The notes: generated by a model not told the origin, from the letters alone. Numbered from the stretch's first letter, positions 51,627 through 61,101 are shown. The stretch: DNA of 64,000 nucleotides from Candidatus Gastranaerophilales bacterium (GCA_944325315.1 CALVAA010000007.1:1-64000), one strand, 5' to 3'. Numbers and translations are program-made.

Positions 51627-52811
51627 TTGTCAAGAGCAGTTAAAAAAGTTTATAAGAGTGCTCATTATGAATATAACCATTCGTACTATGACTATATTCA
51701 AGAGCCGATATATATAAAAAATAAAAGAAACAAAAAGCGAAAAGGATTTTTAAAATCCGTTAAAAGATTTTTTGCTTTAATGTTTGCGCTTTTATTGCTT
51801 GGCTGTTATGGCGTTTTTGTTTGTCCTTACAATTTTAAACACTATTTTGAAGTACTTTTTTTAAACCGTTTTTTAAACAGAAATTTAACTTTAAAAACGG
51901 ATTCGTTTGTAAGTCCTTTGAGTGAATATATCTATAATTCTTTTTTTATGGGCGACTATCAGCTTACGCCAATTGCAAACAAAACAAAAGAAGTAACGGA
52001 TATTCAAATAGTTTCGGAGCTTAAGGATACAAAAATCAAGCTGCTTGAATTATTTAAAAAATATCCAAAACTTACCCCAAGCGTTTTTGTATGGGAATAT
52101 TCAACGGGCTCGGGCCTTGAAATTAATGCCGATGAATTATACCCGAGTGCAAGTATAATTAAAATCCCTATAGCATTTGAGCTTATAAGACTTATTGATG
52201 AAACCTCAAAAACAATTAACCCTGTAACCCTAAGTGATAAAAGAGTTTTTACGGATGAATTCAGAACATTGGGTTCCGGTGATTTGCAATACACCAAGTC
52301 GGATGTTGCCTATTCACTAGATTATTTGGCAAATATAATGATAGCAAACTCGGACAATTCGGCAACAAATATGATACTTTATGAAATTGGCGGACTGGAT
52401 TCATTTAACCGTTCAATGAGAAATTTAGGTTTAAAAAAAGTTTCAATGGGTGAGTGGTTACCGGATTTGGATGGTAAAAACAAAATTAGCGCAAAGGAAA
52501 TATCCAAAATATTATATAATATTGATAATCCTAATTATATAAATCCTAAGTATAAATCAATTTTAAAAGAGTATTTGGGCAATACGAAAAATATCCACCT
52601 AATAAAAGAAAAACTTCCCAAAGATGTTATGGTTCTCCATAAAACAGGAGATATTGCTTCAATGCTCGGCGATAGCGGAATTGTATATACAAACAACGGC
52701 AGAAAGTATATTGTAACAATCCTGACAAAAAGACCTGCAAATGACTACAGCGCAAAAACCCTTATTCAAGACGCATCTTTGTTGATTTATAACGATATTA
52801 ATTCTCTGTAA
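51627..52811 (+). CDS. Membrane-anchored class A beta-lactamase-like serine hydrolase
   Basis: 394 residues from a TTG start at 51627 with AAGGAAG 7-8 bases upstream. A membrane helix lies at residues ~48-66. The catalytic fold follows: SxxK as S176-IIK179, SDN (NSDNSATN) and KTG (HKTGDIASM). The Glu-x-x-Leu-Asn omega-loop of true class A lactamases is not seen, so it is more likely a peptidoglycan-related hydrolase than a drug-resistance enzyme. Active site on the periplasmic side. Confidence 0.85.
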   Translation: MSRAVKKVYKSAHYEYNHSYYDYIQEPIYIKNKRNKKRKGFLKSVKRFFALMFALLLLGCYGVFVCPYNFKHYFEVLFLNRFLNRNLTLKTDSFVSPLSEYIYNSFFMGDYQLTPIANKTKEVTDIQIVSELKDTKIKLLELFKKYPKLTPSVFVWEYSTGSGLEINADELYPSASIIKIPIAFELIRLIDETSKTINPVTLSDKRVFTDEFRTLGSGDLQYTKSDVAYSLDYLANIMIANSDNSATNMILYEIGGLDSFNRSMRNLGLKKVSMGEWLPDLDGKNKISAKEISKILYNIDNPNYINPKYKSILKEYLGNTKNIHLIKEKLPKDVMVLHKTGDIASMLGDSGIVYTNNGRKYIVTILTKRPANDYSAKTLIQDASLLIYNDINSL

Positions 52812-52818
52812 TTTTTTC

Positions 52819-52847
52819 TTGACTAATCCACAACCTTATAAGATAAT
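52819..52847 (+). promoter_or_regulatory. Promoter of the second SLH gene
   Basis: TTGACT (52819-52824), a 17-base spacer, GATAAT (52842-52847). The ~45-base leader contains a small CAAGT/ACTTG inverted repeat and ends with AGGAG before the ATG. Confidence 0.6.
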
Positions 52848-52900
52848 CAATTTGTATTAGTGTATGTCAAGTTCAATGCACTTGAGAATAGGAGTAAGTT

Positions 52901-54331
52901 ATGAAAAAAACTACGCAGGCTTTGTCTATAACCTTAGCAATGTTTTTAACTTGCACTGTGGTTATGGCTAAACAACCGTGTTGCAAACAAGAAAAAGTTG
53001 AAGTTTATGCTCACCCTTCGCTTATGAATGCTGATGCAACCGAAGTAAAAGATGCTAATTATGTTTACAGAATTGGCGGAAAAGTACTTAAACAAAAAAA
53101 CAGACTAGGTTTCACAAACAAAGATAACACTTATGTAAATGCTTTTTCAAAAGATTTGTTAAATACAATGAGTGTTAGAAAAGGCGATAGAGATTTTAAT
53201 ATTAAAATGCCTATCTCAAGATCAGAACTTGCATTTATGCTTTCTCAAGGCTTAAATATGAAACAAGTGGGAAATACGAAAAAATATACAGACGTGACTG
53301 TTTCATATTGGGCTAACGACGAAATCAATAAAGCTACTGCAGCAGATGTTATGATTGGATATCCGGATAAATCATTTAAACCGGATCAAGCTATTACAAA
53401 AGCAGAAGTTTTTGCTACCGTTGCAAAATTAATCGATGTTAATTACACAAATGACAATACTGCTCCCAAGCTAAACGGTAAAACTATTGAAAATATACCA
53501 ACTTGGGCTTACGGTTGCACAAAAGAAGTTATTGCTTCAGGTTTAATTGACAATCTTCCTGATGAAAAAACACTTTATGAATCTCAATACTTATCAAGAC
53601 ATCAAGTTGCAACTTTAATTAGCGAATTGAGACTAAAATATGGTTCAAATGGCCAATTGATTGGTGATGCGTTTAAAGGTGCAGGTACTCCTGTTGCAAT
53701 TAAAGTTAAAATGTTAGATAGAATTGATGCTAAACATTCAAATATCGGGGATACTTTTGTAGCAAAAACAACTCAAGAAGTTACTGTTGACGGTCAAACT
53801 TTCCCAACAGGCTCAAAAGTGTACGGTAAAGTTGTAACAGTTCAAAGACCGGGTCTTGGAACTCATCCGGGTTCAATTACCGTTAAATTTACAGAAATCA
53901 AAAACGGAGATTGCACTGCTAAATTCCCGAAAGAGTTGACTTCTGCCACTGCTGATTGTTTGAAAAATCCAAACATTATAGCAAGAATTTTAGGACTGCC
54001 GTTTACTGCAGCTGCAAGAACAGTTGGTGTTGCCGGTCGTTCCGTTGGTCAGGTTGTTAATATTTCCGCCAACGGCTTAGAAGAATACGGCGATAGATTG
54101 TCTGACACTTTTGTTGAAACATTCACCGGACACCTTGGACGTGGTGCTGCAAGCTTTGGTATGTCCTTTGTAACACTTGGTAAAGGCGTATATGGAATTA
54201 TCAAAACAGCAATTTCAGGTACATTCGGTGTAATTTATGAAATCGGAGATGAATTGTTGTATACAATAGTTCCTTCTGTTTCTAATTCTTCAGCTTTGAA
54301 TCCTAATGAAGAATTAACTATCATTTTTTAA
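52901..54331 (+). CDS. SLH-domain surface protein, second copy
   Basis: 476 residues with a signal peptide (cut near VVMA-K). SLH-type repeats occupy about residues 100-245 (MPISRSELAFMLSQGL, VMIGYPDKSFKPDQAITKAEVFA, YLSRHQVATLI). The C-terminal ~220 residues match the protein at 7869-9740: DAKHSNIGDTF, TFPTGSKVYGKVV, then a glycine-rich stretch ending NPNEELTIIF. It lacks the long cysteine-rich region of copy 1, keeping only CCKQ after the signal. Likely an abundant envelope protein; strong promoter and terminator. Confidence 0.9.
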   Translation: MKKTTQALSITLAMFLTCTVVMAKQPCCKQEKVEVYAHPSLMNADATEVKDANYVYRIGGKVLKQKNRLGFTNKDNTYVNAFSKDLLNTMSVRKGDRDFNIKMPISRSELAFMLSQGLNMKQVGNTKKYTDVTVSYWANDEINKATAADVMIGYPDKSFKPDQAITKAEVFATVAKLIDVNYTNDNTAPKLNGKTIENIPTWAYGCTKEVIASGLIDNLPDEKTLYESQYLSRHQVATLISELRLKYGSNGQLIGDAFKGAGTPVAIKVKMLDRIDAKHSNIGDTFVAKTTQEVTVDGQTFPTGSKVYGKVVTVQRPGLGTHPGSITVKFTEIKNGDCTAKFPKELTSATADCLKNPNIIARILGLPFTAAARTVGVAGRSVGQVVNISANGLEEYGDRLSDTFVETFTGHLGRGAASFGMSFVTLGKGVYGIIKTAISGTFGVIYEIGDELLYTIVPSVSNSSALNPNEELTIIF

Positions 54332-54348
54332 AATGATTTAACTATTAA

Positions 54349-54378
54349 AAATAGAGTCCTATTGGACTCTATTTTTTT
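54349..54378 (+). terminator. Terminator of the second SLH gene
   Basis: AATAGAGTCC-TATT-GGACTCTATT hairpin with T7, 18 bases after the stop. Confidence 0.9.
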
Positions 54379-54669
54379 GTTTAAATTAATTACTTTAAAA
54401 ATAAATAAGATATATTTATTACTTGATTTTTAGATATGTAAACTTATCTTGTACAACTTTAATTTTGCAGCAATTTTTTGTTTAATTTTTTACAATTGTT
54501 GCAGCCGGGATTGGTGTTTAATAGTGACTTAACATCCGGTGTCTTTAAAGTTGGGTATGAATTTATTCATTTGATGACTTAGAAATTTAACAAATTCTTT
54601 CTGTTTTATGCCGCTATAATGCCGAATAAAATTTTTATGCAAGTTTTTGGATTGCAAAACATAAATTTA
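54379..54669. other. Non-coding gap upstream of tetR
   Basis: 290 AT-rich bases without a plausible gene. The one structure I see is TGCAGCAATT (54466-54475) pairing with AATTGTTGCA (54494-54503), a long-looped hairpin followed by GCCGGG rather than T, so not a terminator. Use unknown. Confidence 0.4.
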
Positions 54670-54713
54670 TTATGACCAAAAGTCATTGACTTATGGTCAT
54701 AAATATGTATAAT
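54670..54713 (+). promoter_or_regulatory. TetR-type operator and promoter
   Basis: A 33-bp near-perfect palindrome spans 54670-54702, centred on 54686: outer arms TTATGACCA/TGGTCATAA and inner arms AAGTCA/TGACTT. The promoter (TTGACT 54686-54691, 16-base spacer, TATAAT 54708-54713) lies on its right half, so a bound repressor would block it. Its size suits one or two TetR dimers. Confidence 0.85.
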
Positions 54714-54733
54714 TTATTATAAAAGGATAAACT

Positions 54734-55348
54734 ATGAACAAAAGAAAATTAACAGCACAAAAAACAAAAAGAAAGCTTATAACAGCGGGACTTGAATTAA
54801 TAAAGGAAAAAGGGTTTGATGCAATAAATGTTGAAGATATTACAAAAAAGGCAGGCGTTGCAAAAGGCACATTTTATATTTATTTTAAACGTAAAGAAGA
54901 TATCGTCCTTGATATAAGCAGAGTTCCGTTTGGTGAAATAGCAGATGAACTCGAAAAAATGGAGGGTTCTGCAATAACTGAAAAGTTGCGTCATTATTTT
55001 CACAGGTTTATGGAATGTGTTGAATCTTGCGGCATAAATGTTTGCAGGCAATGGACAAAAGACGTATTAGATCCTAATAATGTTCCTGACACAAAAGACG
55101 GGCGGAAATGGAAATACGATTTTGAAATGTTGAAAGGTATTTTGGAAAACGCCGTTTTAAAAGGTGAATTAAAAAGTAATGCTCCTGTAGAGCTTTTGAC
55201 GCATATTATAATTTCTGAACTTTACGGAATGATGACTTGCTGGTGTATGTCTGATGGTGAGTTTGAACCTTTGGATTGGACAGACAGGTTTTGCGAAATT
55301 CAGATTCAGCCAATTTTAGGAAAATTTATAAAAAATGATGGAGAATAA
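54734..55348 (+). CDS. TetR-family repressor
   Basis: 204 residues. The N-terminal helix-turn-helix is typical (LIKEKGFDAINVEDITKKAGVAKGTFYIYFKRKEDI). The C-terminal ligand domain contains several cysteines (MECVESCGINVC), which might sense redox or electrophiles. AAAGGA ribosome site. It is first in an operon with two aldo/keto reductases and probably represses it through the upstream palindrome. Confidence 0.93.
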   Translation: MNKRKLTAQKTKRKLITAGLELIKEKGFDAINVEDITKKAGVAKGTFYIYFKRKEDIVLDISRVPFGEIADELEKMEGSAITEKLRHYFHRFMECVESCGINVCRQWTKDVLDPNNVPDTKDGRKWKYDFEMLKGILENAVLKGELKSNAPVELLTHIIISELYGMMTCWCMSDGEFEPLDWTDRFCEIQIQPILGKFIKNDGE

Positions 55349-55351
55349 TTT

Positions 55352-56344
55352 ATGAAATACAGAAAATTAAGAAATATTGAGGTTTCAGCCATTGGTATGG
55401 GTTGTATGGGTTTCAGCCACGGTTATGGTGCAATTCCGTCGGAAGAAGAATCTATAAGACTAATGCATAAGGCATATGATTTGGGCTGCACATTGTTTGA
55501 TACCGCAGAAGCTTATGGACCGTTTGTAAATGAAATTCTTGTCGGAAAAGCCGTAAAGCCCTTTAGAGATAAAATCATACTCACAACAAAATTTGCTCCG
55601 GTATTCCAGCCCGGGCAAGAAATTCCTGAAGGAAAACTGAGTAAAAAAGGAATAGAAAATGCATTGAATGATTCTTTAAAAAGACTTAATACAGATTATA
55701 TTGATATTTATTATGAACACAGAGTCCCATTAGGCAGTGATGTGGAAGAAGTGGCCGGGTGGATGGGTGAATTTATAAAAGAAGGAAAAATTCGTGCGTG
55801 GGGACAATCGCAGTCAACTGTTGAGCAAATAAAAAAAGCCCATGCAATCACTCCCCTTTGTGCAATTCAAAGTGAATATTCCATGATGGAGCGAATGTTT
55901 GAAAAAGACGTTATTCCGATATGCAAGGAGTTAAATATTGGTTTTGTTGCATTTTCTCCTATGGCTTCGGGATTTTTAAGCGGAAAATATAACAAAAATA
56001 CCAAATATAAGGGAGATGATGTAAGAAGGGTTATTACAAGATTTAACCCTGAAAATGTAGAAAAGAATCAACCGTTACTTGACCTTTTGCACTCGGTTGC
56101 CAACAAAAAAGGCATAACACCGGCACAAATTTCACTTGCCTGGATGCTTCACAAATATCCGCATGTTGTACCTATTCCCGGCATGAGAAAAGATGAAAGA
56201 GTAATTGAAAATCTCAATGCTGCTGATGTTGTTTTAAGTGATGAAGAATTTAAAAATATTGAAGATGAATTAATTAAAATTTCAATCTATGGAAACAGAA
56301 CAGATGAAGATATTCATAAATTGGGTACTGTAAAATCTATTTAG
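55352..56344 (+). CDS. Aldo/keto reductase
   Basis: 330 residues, (beta/alpha)8 barrel. The catalytic tetrad is present: D and Y in FDTAEAYGP, K in LTTKFAP, H in YYEHRVP. It begins RKLRNIEVSAIGMGCMGFSHGYG, as in the AKR12/13-type reductases, NADPH-dependent enzymes for aldehydes and ketones. It starts 3 bases after tetR stops. Confidence 0.93.
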   Translation: MKYRKLRNIEVSAIGMGCMGFSHGYGAIPSEEESIRLMHKAYDLGCTLFDTAEAYGPFVNEILVGKAVKPFRDKIILTTKFAPVFQPGQEIPEGKLSKKGIENALNDSLKRLNTDYIDIYYEHRVPLGSDVEEVAGWMGEFIKEGKIRAWGQSQSTVEQIKKAHAITPLCAIQSEYSMMERMFEKDVIPICKELNIGFVAFSPMASGFLSGKYNKNTKYKGDDVRRVITRFNPENVEKNQPLLDLLHSVANKKGITPAQISLAWMLHKYPHVVPIPGMRKDERVIENLNAADVVLSDEEFKNIEDELIKISIYGNRTDEDIHKLGTVKSI

Positions 56345-56371
56345 TTTTGAATAATTAAGGAGGATGCTTTA

Positions 56372-57206
56372 ATGAACACAGTAAAATTAAACAATGGCGT
56401 TGAAATGCCGATTTTGGGTTTCGGGGTTTTTTGTAGACCCTAAAGAATGTGAAAGATGTGTAACTGAAGCTATTGAAACAGGATACAGGTTGATTGATAC
56501 GGCACAAGCCTATTATAATGAAGAAGGCGTTGGTAATGCCGTTAAAAAATCAAGAATTAACAGAGAGGAGTTTTTTCTGGTTACAAAAGTTTGGATAACA
56601 AACTCCGGCGAAGAAAAAGCGTATAGGTCCATCGACGAATCCTTGAAAAAATTACAAACAGATTATGTTGATTTATTGTTAATCCACCAGCCGTTCGGTG
56701 ATTACTACGGAACTTATAGGGCAATGGAAAAAGCCTACAAAGAAGGTAAAGCCCGTGCAATCGGTGTTAGTAATTTTTTCCCTGACAGATATGTAGATTT
56801 ATGTAATTTTGTTGAAGTTAAACCTATGGTTAACCAAATGGAGACCCATGTATTCCAACAAGAAAAATTATCCAGAAAGTACATGGATAAATACAACACT
56901 CAATTAATGTCGTGGTCACCTATGGCAAGAGGCGAAAACAACTTTTTCGATAATGAAACTCTTAAAGCAATCGGAGAAAAACACAATAAAACCGTTGCAC
57001 AAGTAGGACTAAGATTTTTAACGCAGGAAAATATAATAGCAATTCCAAAATCAACCCACAAAAAAAGAATGGAAGAAAATTTTAATATCTTCGATTTTAA
57101 ACTTTCTTCCGATGATATGGAAACTATAAGAAAAATGGATAAAGCATCAAGTATTTTTGTTAATCATTATAATCCTGAATTTGTAGAGCATATTATAAAT
57201 TATTAA
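56372..57206 (+). pseudogene. Aldo/keto reductase with a frameshift near its start
   Basis: An ATG at 56372 with AAGGAGG upstream encodes [20 protein letters not shown], the normal N-terminus of AKR5-type reductases, but this frame stops at 56441. The rest (VDPKECERC.. to 57206) continues in the other frame. The break lies in the G4T6 run at 56423-56432; removing one T joins GFGVF directly to VDPKE. The remainder is intact: DTAQAYY, VTKVW, LLIHQP give the catalytic residues, and the C-terminus is complete. It is either a recent mutation, an assembly error in the homopolymer, or phase variation by slippage. Confidence 0.88.
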
Positions 57207-57234
57207 CAATACCGCTATTTTTATAAAAGATTAT

Positions 57235-57259
57235 GCCCTTATAATTTAAGGGCTTTTTT
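57235..57259 (+). terminator. Terminator of the tetR-reductase operon
   Basis: GCCCTTA-TAATT-TAAGGGC hairpin followed by T7, 28 bases after the reductase stop and just before the convergent dehydrogenase. Confidence 0.88.
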
Positions 57260-57262
57260 AAT

Positions 57263-58300
57263 TTAATTTTCAAGCAGAATTTTTATTGCTTTTCCGTCTC
57301 TATGCATTTCTATTGCTTTTTTAGCGTACTTCATATCCATTTTTGCCGTTATTAATTTTTCAACATTGATTTCACCTTTGATAATTAAATCCAGCGCTTG
57401 CCTAAAGTATTTTGGTGTGTGGTGAAAGGAACTTATAATTTTTACTTCGTCATAGTGCAATCGTTTTGTGTCTAAATTGATTGAAGTTCCGGAAGCACAT
57501 CCTCCGAAAAAGTGTACACATCCGCCTTTTCTCACCAAAGAAAACATTTTTTCCCAAATTTCAGGCAATCCGACACACTCTATTGCAACATCAAGTCCTC
57601 TTTTTTCTTCGGTATTGCTGAGAATAATCTCTCTTGGGTCGGGATGTTTTTTTAAATCTATTATAATATCTGCGTTTGAAAATTCATGTGCCATTTTTAA
57701 TTTTAAGGGATTACGCCCAAGGGCAATAACCTTTGCTCCTTTTAATTTTGCCAGACGTGCAAACATAAGCCCTATTGGCCCGATTCCCATAATGCCTACT
57801 GTGTCTCCCTTTTTTATTGGAGTTTTATCTATGCCATGGACAACATTTGCCAAAGGTTCGCTGAAAGCAGCCTGAGCGAAACTTATGTTATTTGGAATTA
57901 TAAGAGTGTTTTGTTCAACTATTCTTTTTGGAACTGCAATATATTGGGCATATGCTCCGTTTAATAAATCTAAATTTTCACAAAGCTCAAATTCTCCTCT
58001 TTTACAATAAAAACACTCTAAACAAGGGGCGCTGTTAGCACAAACCACCCTGTCTCCTACATTAAAGTTTTTAACTTCTTCGTCTTTTTTTACAATTATG
58101 CCTGAAAATTCATGTCCAAATCCTGATGGTACGGTTTTAATTAAAACCGGATGACCCCGTTTGTATGTTTTTACATCAGTCCCGCATGTGAGAGCAGCTT
58201 CTACTTTTACAAGAATTTCTCCTTGTTTTAGTTCGGGAATCTTTATTTCTTCATATCTTATGTCATTTGGCGACCAGAAACGCACTGCTTTCATTTTCAT
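57263..58300 (-). CDS. Zinc-dependent medium-chain dehydrogenase
   Basis: 345 residues. Catalytic zinc ligands in CGTDVKTYKRG and GHEFSG; structural zinc in C-x2-C-x2-C-x7-C (CLECFYCKRGEFELC). Rossmann loop GIGPIGLMFA. It resembles threonine, sorbitol or inositol-type dehydrogenases that oxidise a secondary alcohol with NAD(P)+. Its start overlaps the stop of the next dehydrogenase gene by 4 bases, so the two are one operon. Confidence 0.92.
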   Translation of the reverse strand: MKMKAVRFWSPNDIRYEEIKIPELKQGEILVKVEAALTCGTDVKTYKRGHPVLIKTVPSGFGHEFSGIIVKKDEEVKNFNVGDRVVCANSAPCLECFYCKRGEFELCENLDLLNGAYAQYIAVPKRIVEQNTLIIPNNISFAQAAFSEPLANVVHGIDKTPIKKGDTVGIMGIGPIGLMFARLAKLKGAKVIALGRNPLKLKMAHEFSNADIIIDLKKHPDPREIILSNTEEKRGLDVAIECVGLPEIWEKMFSLVRKGGCVHFFGGCASGTSINLDTKRLHYDEVKIISSFHHTPKYFRQALDLIIKGEINVEKLITAKMDMKYAKKAIEMHRDGKAIKILLEN

Positions 58301-59283
58301 ATTTCTATATATGCCTTAAAAATTTTGTTATTAAAACTATCATCAACTGCTTGTGCTAAATTGTCAAGTTTATAGTGTGTGGTTAGATTTTCTACATTAA
58401 CAAGTCTTTTGTTTAACAAATTTGCAGATAACTCAATATCGTAAGGGGATGGAGAATAACTTGCTATAATTGACAATTCTCTATAATAGATTTCATTATT
58501 TGAAAAACCCTTATTATCCAATTCAACAGAAGAAAAAACAATGATTTTTCCTCCGTCAATTACATATTTTAAAGCAGTATCAACAGCCTTTGAATTCCCT
58601 GCAGTCAGAAAAACAACATCATATTTTTTGTCTTTGTCAAATTCAAAACCGAAATTCTTTGCCTGTTGCATTCTTTGTTCGGAAATATCATATCCGTACG
58701 TTTTAATATTGAATGCCTTAAGGGCTTTCATCATTAAAAGACCAATTGACCCCAGACCAATTGTAAGGGTGCTATGATTTGAGTTTTTGTTTTTGCCATA
58801 TTCAAACCCCGCTCTTCTTATTGCTCTATTGCAGCATGAAAGCGGCTCTAAAAAGGCTTTTTCGTCATCTTTCAATGATTCATTCATTTTATAGACAGTA
58901 TATTTAAGATGGTTTTTGTCAACTCTTATATACTCACTAAATCCGCAGGGATATATGTTTGAATTTTTGAATGTTTTACACATTGAATAAGATTTGTTTT
59001 TGCAATATTCACAATCAAAGCAGGGGTAGTGATGCGTTAAAGATACAATATCACCCTTTTTAAAACCTTTAATATCGCAATTTATATCTTCAATTATCCC
59101 TGTAATTTCATGTCCCAGAACAACTTTATCTTCATTTTTCAAATTTGAGTGTTTGATTTTAACTAAGTCTGAGCCGCAAAGCCCGCAGCCTGTAACTTTT
59201 ATAATTGCTCCTTCAATATTCAAATCAGGTTTTTGTGTTTCAATTATTTCTATTTTTTTATTAATTAATTTAGCGCTTTTCAT
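58297..59283 (-). CDS. Zinc-dependent medium-chain dehydrogenase, second
   Basis: 328 residues, same fold as its neighbour: CGLCGSDLVKI and LGHEITG (catalytic zinc), CFDCEYCKNKSYSMC (structural zinc), GLGSIGLLMM (nucleotide loop). Divergence from its neighbour is large, so they are not recent duplicates and probably act on different steps of one alcohol-oxidising path. First gene of the pair, divergent from an Fe-S oxidoreductase. Confidence 0.9.
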   Translation of the reverse strand: MKSAKLINKKIEIIETQKPDLNIEGAIIKVTGCGLCGSDLVKIKHSNLKNEDKVVLGHEITGIIEDINCDIKGFKKGDIVSLTHHYPCFDCEYCKNKSYSMCKTFKNSNIYPCGFSEYIRVDKNHLKYTVYKMNESLKDDEKAFLEPLSCCNRAIRRAGFEYGKNKNSNHSTLTIGLGSIGLLMMKALKAFNIKTYGYDISEQRMQQAKNFGFEFDKDKKYDVVFLTAGNSKAVDTALKYVIDGGKIIVFSSVELDNKGFSNNEIYYRELSIIASYSPSPYDIELSANLLNKRLVNVENLTTHYKLDNLAQAVDDSFNNKIFKAYIEI

Positions 59284-59298
59284 TTTCTGCCTTAAAAG

Positions 59299-59327
59299 TT
59301 TAAAATTTATTGCTTTTAAATTATACT
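59299..59327 (+). promoter_or_regulatory. Promoter of a leaderless Fe-S oxidoreductase gene
   Basis: TTTAAA (59299-59304), 17-base spacer, TATACT (59322-59327). The ATG at 59335 is 7 bases after the -10 box and no ribosome site is present, so transcription probably starts at or next to the start codon. Confidence 0.5.
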
Positions 59328-59334
59328 ATAAACC

Positions 59335-60378
59335 ATGATTGATGACGAAATTAAAAAAAATCTTTCAAAATGTTCAAGATGTGCTCTTTGTGTGCAAAAT
59401 TGTCCGATATATGATATTACAAAAAACGAAAATAATACCGCACGAGGTCTTGTGTGCAAACTTTTGGGTTATCAAAAAGGCTTGTTAAATGAAAAAGAAA
59501 TAAGAAAAGATTTAAAAATATGTCTAAACTGTTCAAAATGTTTAAAAAATTGCCCTTCAGGGGTAGACACAACGGAAATTTTTGCATATAAGAATGCTGT
59601 TTTATCTCCATCAAAAATCAGTCAAAGACTTTTTTTAAAATTAAAACTTTTGCCTTTAAAGGTGCTTTATTTTTTAAATTTTTTCAAAAACACCAATATA
59701 AAAACTAAAAAAAAATCCATTGTATATTTTAAAGGCTGCGTTGCAAAAGCACAACATAAAAAAACTTTTTTGGATAATTTATTCTATAATCCCGGCTTTT
59801 CTTGCTGTGCTTTACCGTATTTAGCCGGAGGTGATATTAAAAATTATGAAAAAGCTAAAAATAAAAATATTGAGCTTATTAAAAAATCAAATTGTGTTGT
59901 ATTTGACTGTGCAACCTGCAAAAACTGCGTTTCTTCCTACTTTGGGCTTGAGGATGAAAACAGGGATAAGCTTGTCTTTTTTGTTGAATTACTAAAAAAT
60001 AAAAAATATAAACTGAAACAAACTTCAAAATATATAAAAAAAACAGTGGTCTTTCATAAACCCTGCCATTTAGATAAAGAAGATTTTAATAATATTGAAA
60101 ATTTTTTAAAAAATATTGAAGGAATAAACTATAAACGCTTGAATAATATTGATTCTTGCTGCGGTTTTGGAGGCAGTTATTTTATATTTCATCCCATTAT
60201 TGCGTTAAAAATTGCATTTAAAAAGGCAAATACAATAAAGGAATCTAAAGCTGATTTAATATTAACTGCATGTCCCTCTTGCGTTTTGGGCATTAGAACC
60301 GGACAAATTTTTTCTTTCGGTTTAGGTAAAACACTGGAATTAAGAGATTTTATAAATAATGAATTAATTGAAGTTTAA
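59335..60378 (+). CDS. GlcF-like Fe-S oxidoreductase subunit (CCG domain)
   Basis: 347 residues. Two 4Fe-4S motifs at the N-terminus: CSRCALCVQNCP (about 14-25) and CLNCSKCLKNCP (about 62-73). Two cysteine-rich CCG-type domains follow (SCCALPYLAGG and SCCGFGGSY). This is the electron-transfer subunit of glycolate or lactate oxidases, but the FAD-binding partner GlcD is not in the window. It is divergent from two alcohol dehydrogenases, suggesting a shared hydroxy-compound pathway. Confidence 0.88.
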   Translation: MIDDEIKKNLSKCSRCALCVQNCPIYDITKNENNTARGLVCKLLGYQKGLLNEKEIRKDLKICLNCSKCLKNCPSGVDTTEIFAYKNAVLSPSKISQRLFLKLKLLPLKVLYFLNFFKNTNIKTKKKSIVYFKGCVAKAQHKKTFLDNLFYNPGFSCCALPYLAGGDIKNYEKAKNKNIELIKKSNCVVFDCATCKNCVSSYFGLEDENRDKLVFFVELLKNKKYKLKQTSKYIKKTVVFHKPCHLDKEDFNNIENFLKNIEGINYKRLNNIDSCCGFGGSYFIFHPIIALKIAFKKANTIKESKADLILTACPSCVLGIRTGQIFSFGLGKTLELRDFINNELIEV

Positions 60379-60977
60379 ATTAATTTTTCATAAGTTTCGA
60401 GAATTTTTTTGGCTTGCCTTGGCTTGTTAAGCTCTTTATAACAGTATGCAAGGTTATAGTAGTAATCTTTGTTTGTATTGTCAAGTTCAAGTGCTTTAAT
60501 TAAATTCTTTTTTGCTCCCAGGTAATTTTTAAGTTTTATTTGGCAGCAAGCCAGATTATAGTATGCGGGAGAAAAAGTTTTGTTGTATTTTATTGCAAGT
60601 TCAAAGTTGTTAGAAGCTAAAAGATATGACTTTTTGGAGGCAAAAATGCAACCTAAATTGTAATAAGCTTTATAATAGCGGTAGTTTTTATCAAGAGCTT
60701 TATTTAAATTTTTTATTGCCGTGTTATCATCTTTGTTTTCCTGGGCTATATTTGACAATATTAGAAAAACTTCTTCGTTTTTATCATTTGGACTTAAATT
60801 ATCGAGCAATTTAAACGCTTCTGCGTAGTTGCCTGTAGTATACAGGGCAATTGCTTGTTGTTTTATATCTTCAATGTTGCTATTTTCATTAGAAAGTGCT
60901 ATATTAACATTGAAAAATAAACAGAACACAAAAAAAGTCAGAATTTTTTTTGTAAGTTTTATATTTTTTCTAAACAA
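60375..60977 (-). CDS. Exported TPR-repeat protein
   Basis: 200 residues from a TTG at 60977 with GGGG 7 bases upstream; this puts a signal peptide at the start (ILTFFVFCLFFNVNIALS). An ATG at 61055 would add 26 residues and has no ribosome site. Four to five TPR repeats follow; the clearest are AYYNLGCIFASKKSYLLASN and AYYNLACCQIKLKNYLGAKK. Protein-binding scaffold in the periplasm or on the membrane. Convergent with the GlcF-like gene, 4 bases overlap. Confidence 0.8.
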   Translation of the reverse strand: MFRKNIKLTKKILTFFVFCLFFNVNIALSNENSNIEDIKQQAIALYTTGNYAEAFKLLDNLSPNDKNEEVFLILSNIAQENKDDNTAIKNLNKALDKNYRYYKAYYNLGCIFASKKSYLLASNNFELAIKYNKTFSPAYYNLACCQIKLKNYLGAKKNLIKALELDNTNKDYYYNLAYCYKELNKPRQAKKILETYEKLI

Positions 60978-61101
60978 AATTATCCCCAATGCTTTATAAC
61001 AGTATAATACACTAAAATTTTGAATTTGTGTATAAGTTAATATTAAATTTGCCATTTTTTCGTAGTATAATTTTAATGTAATTAATTTATCGGTAACAAA
61101 A

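Noticed and set aside
51627-52811. True class A beta-lactamase
   Set aside because: SxxK, SDN and KTG are present, but the ExxLN omega-loop is not seen, so drug hydrolysis is not supported.
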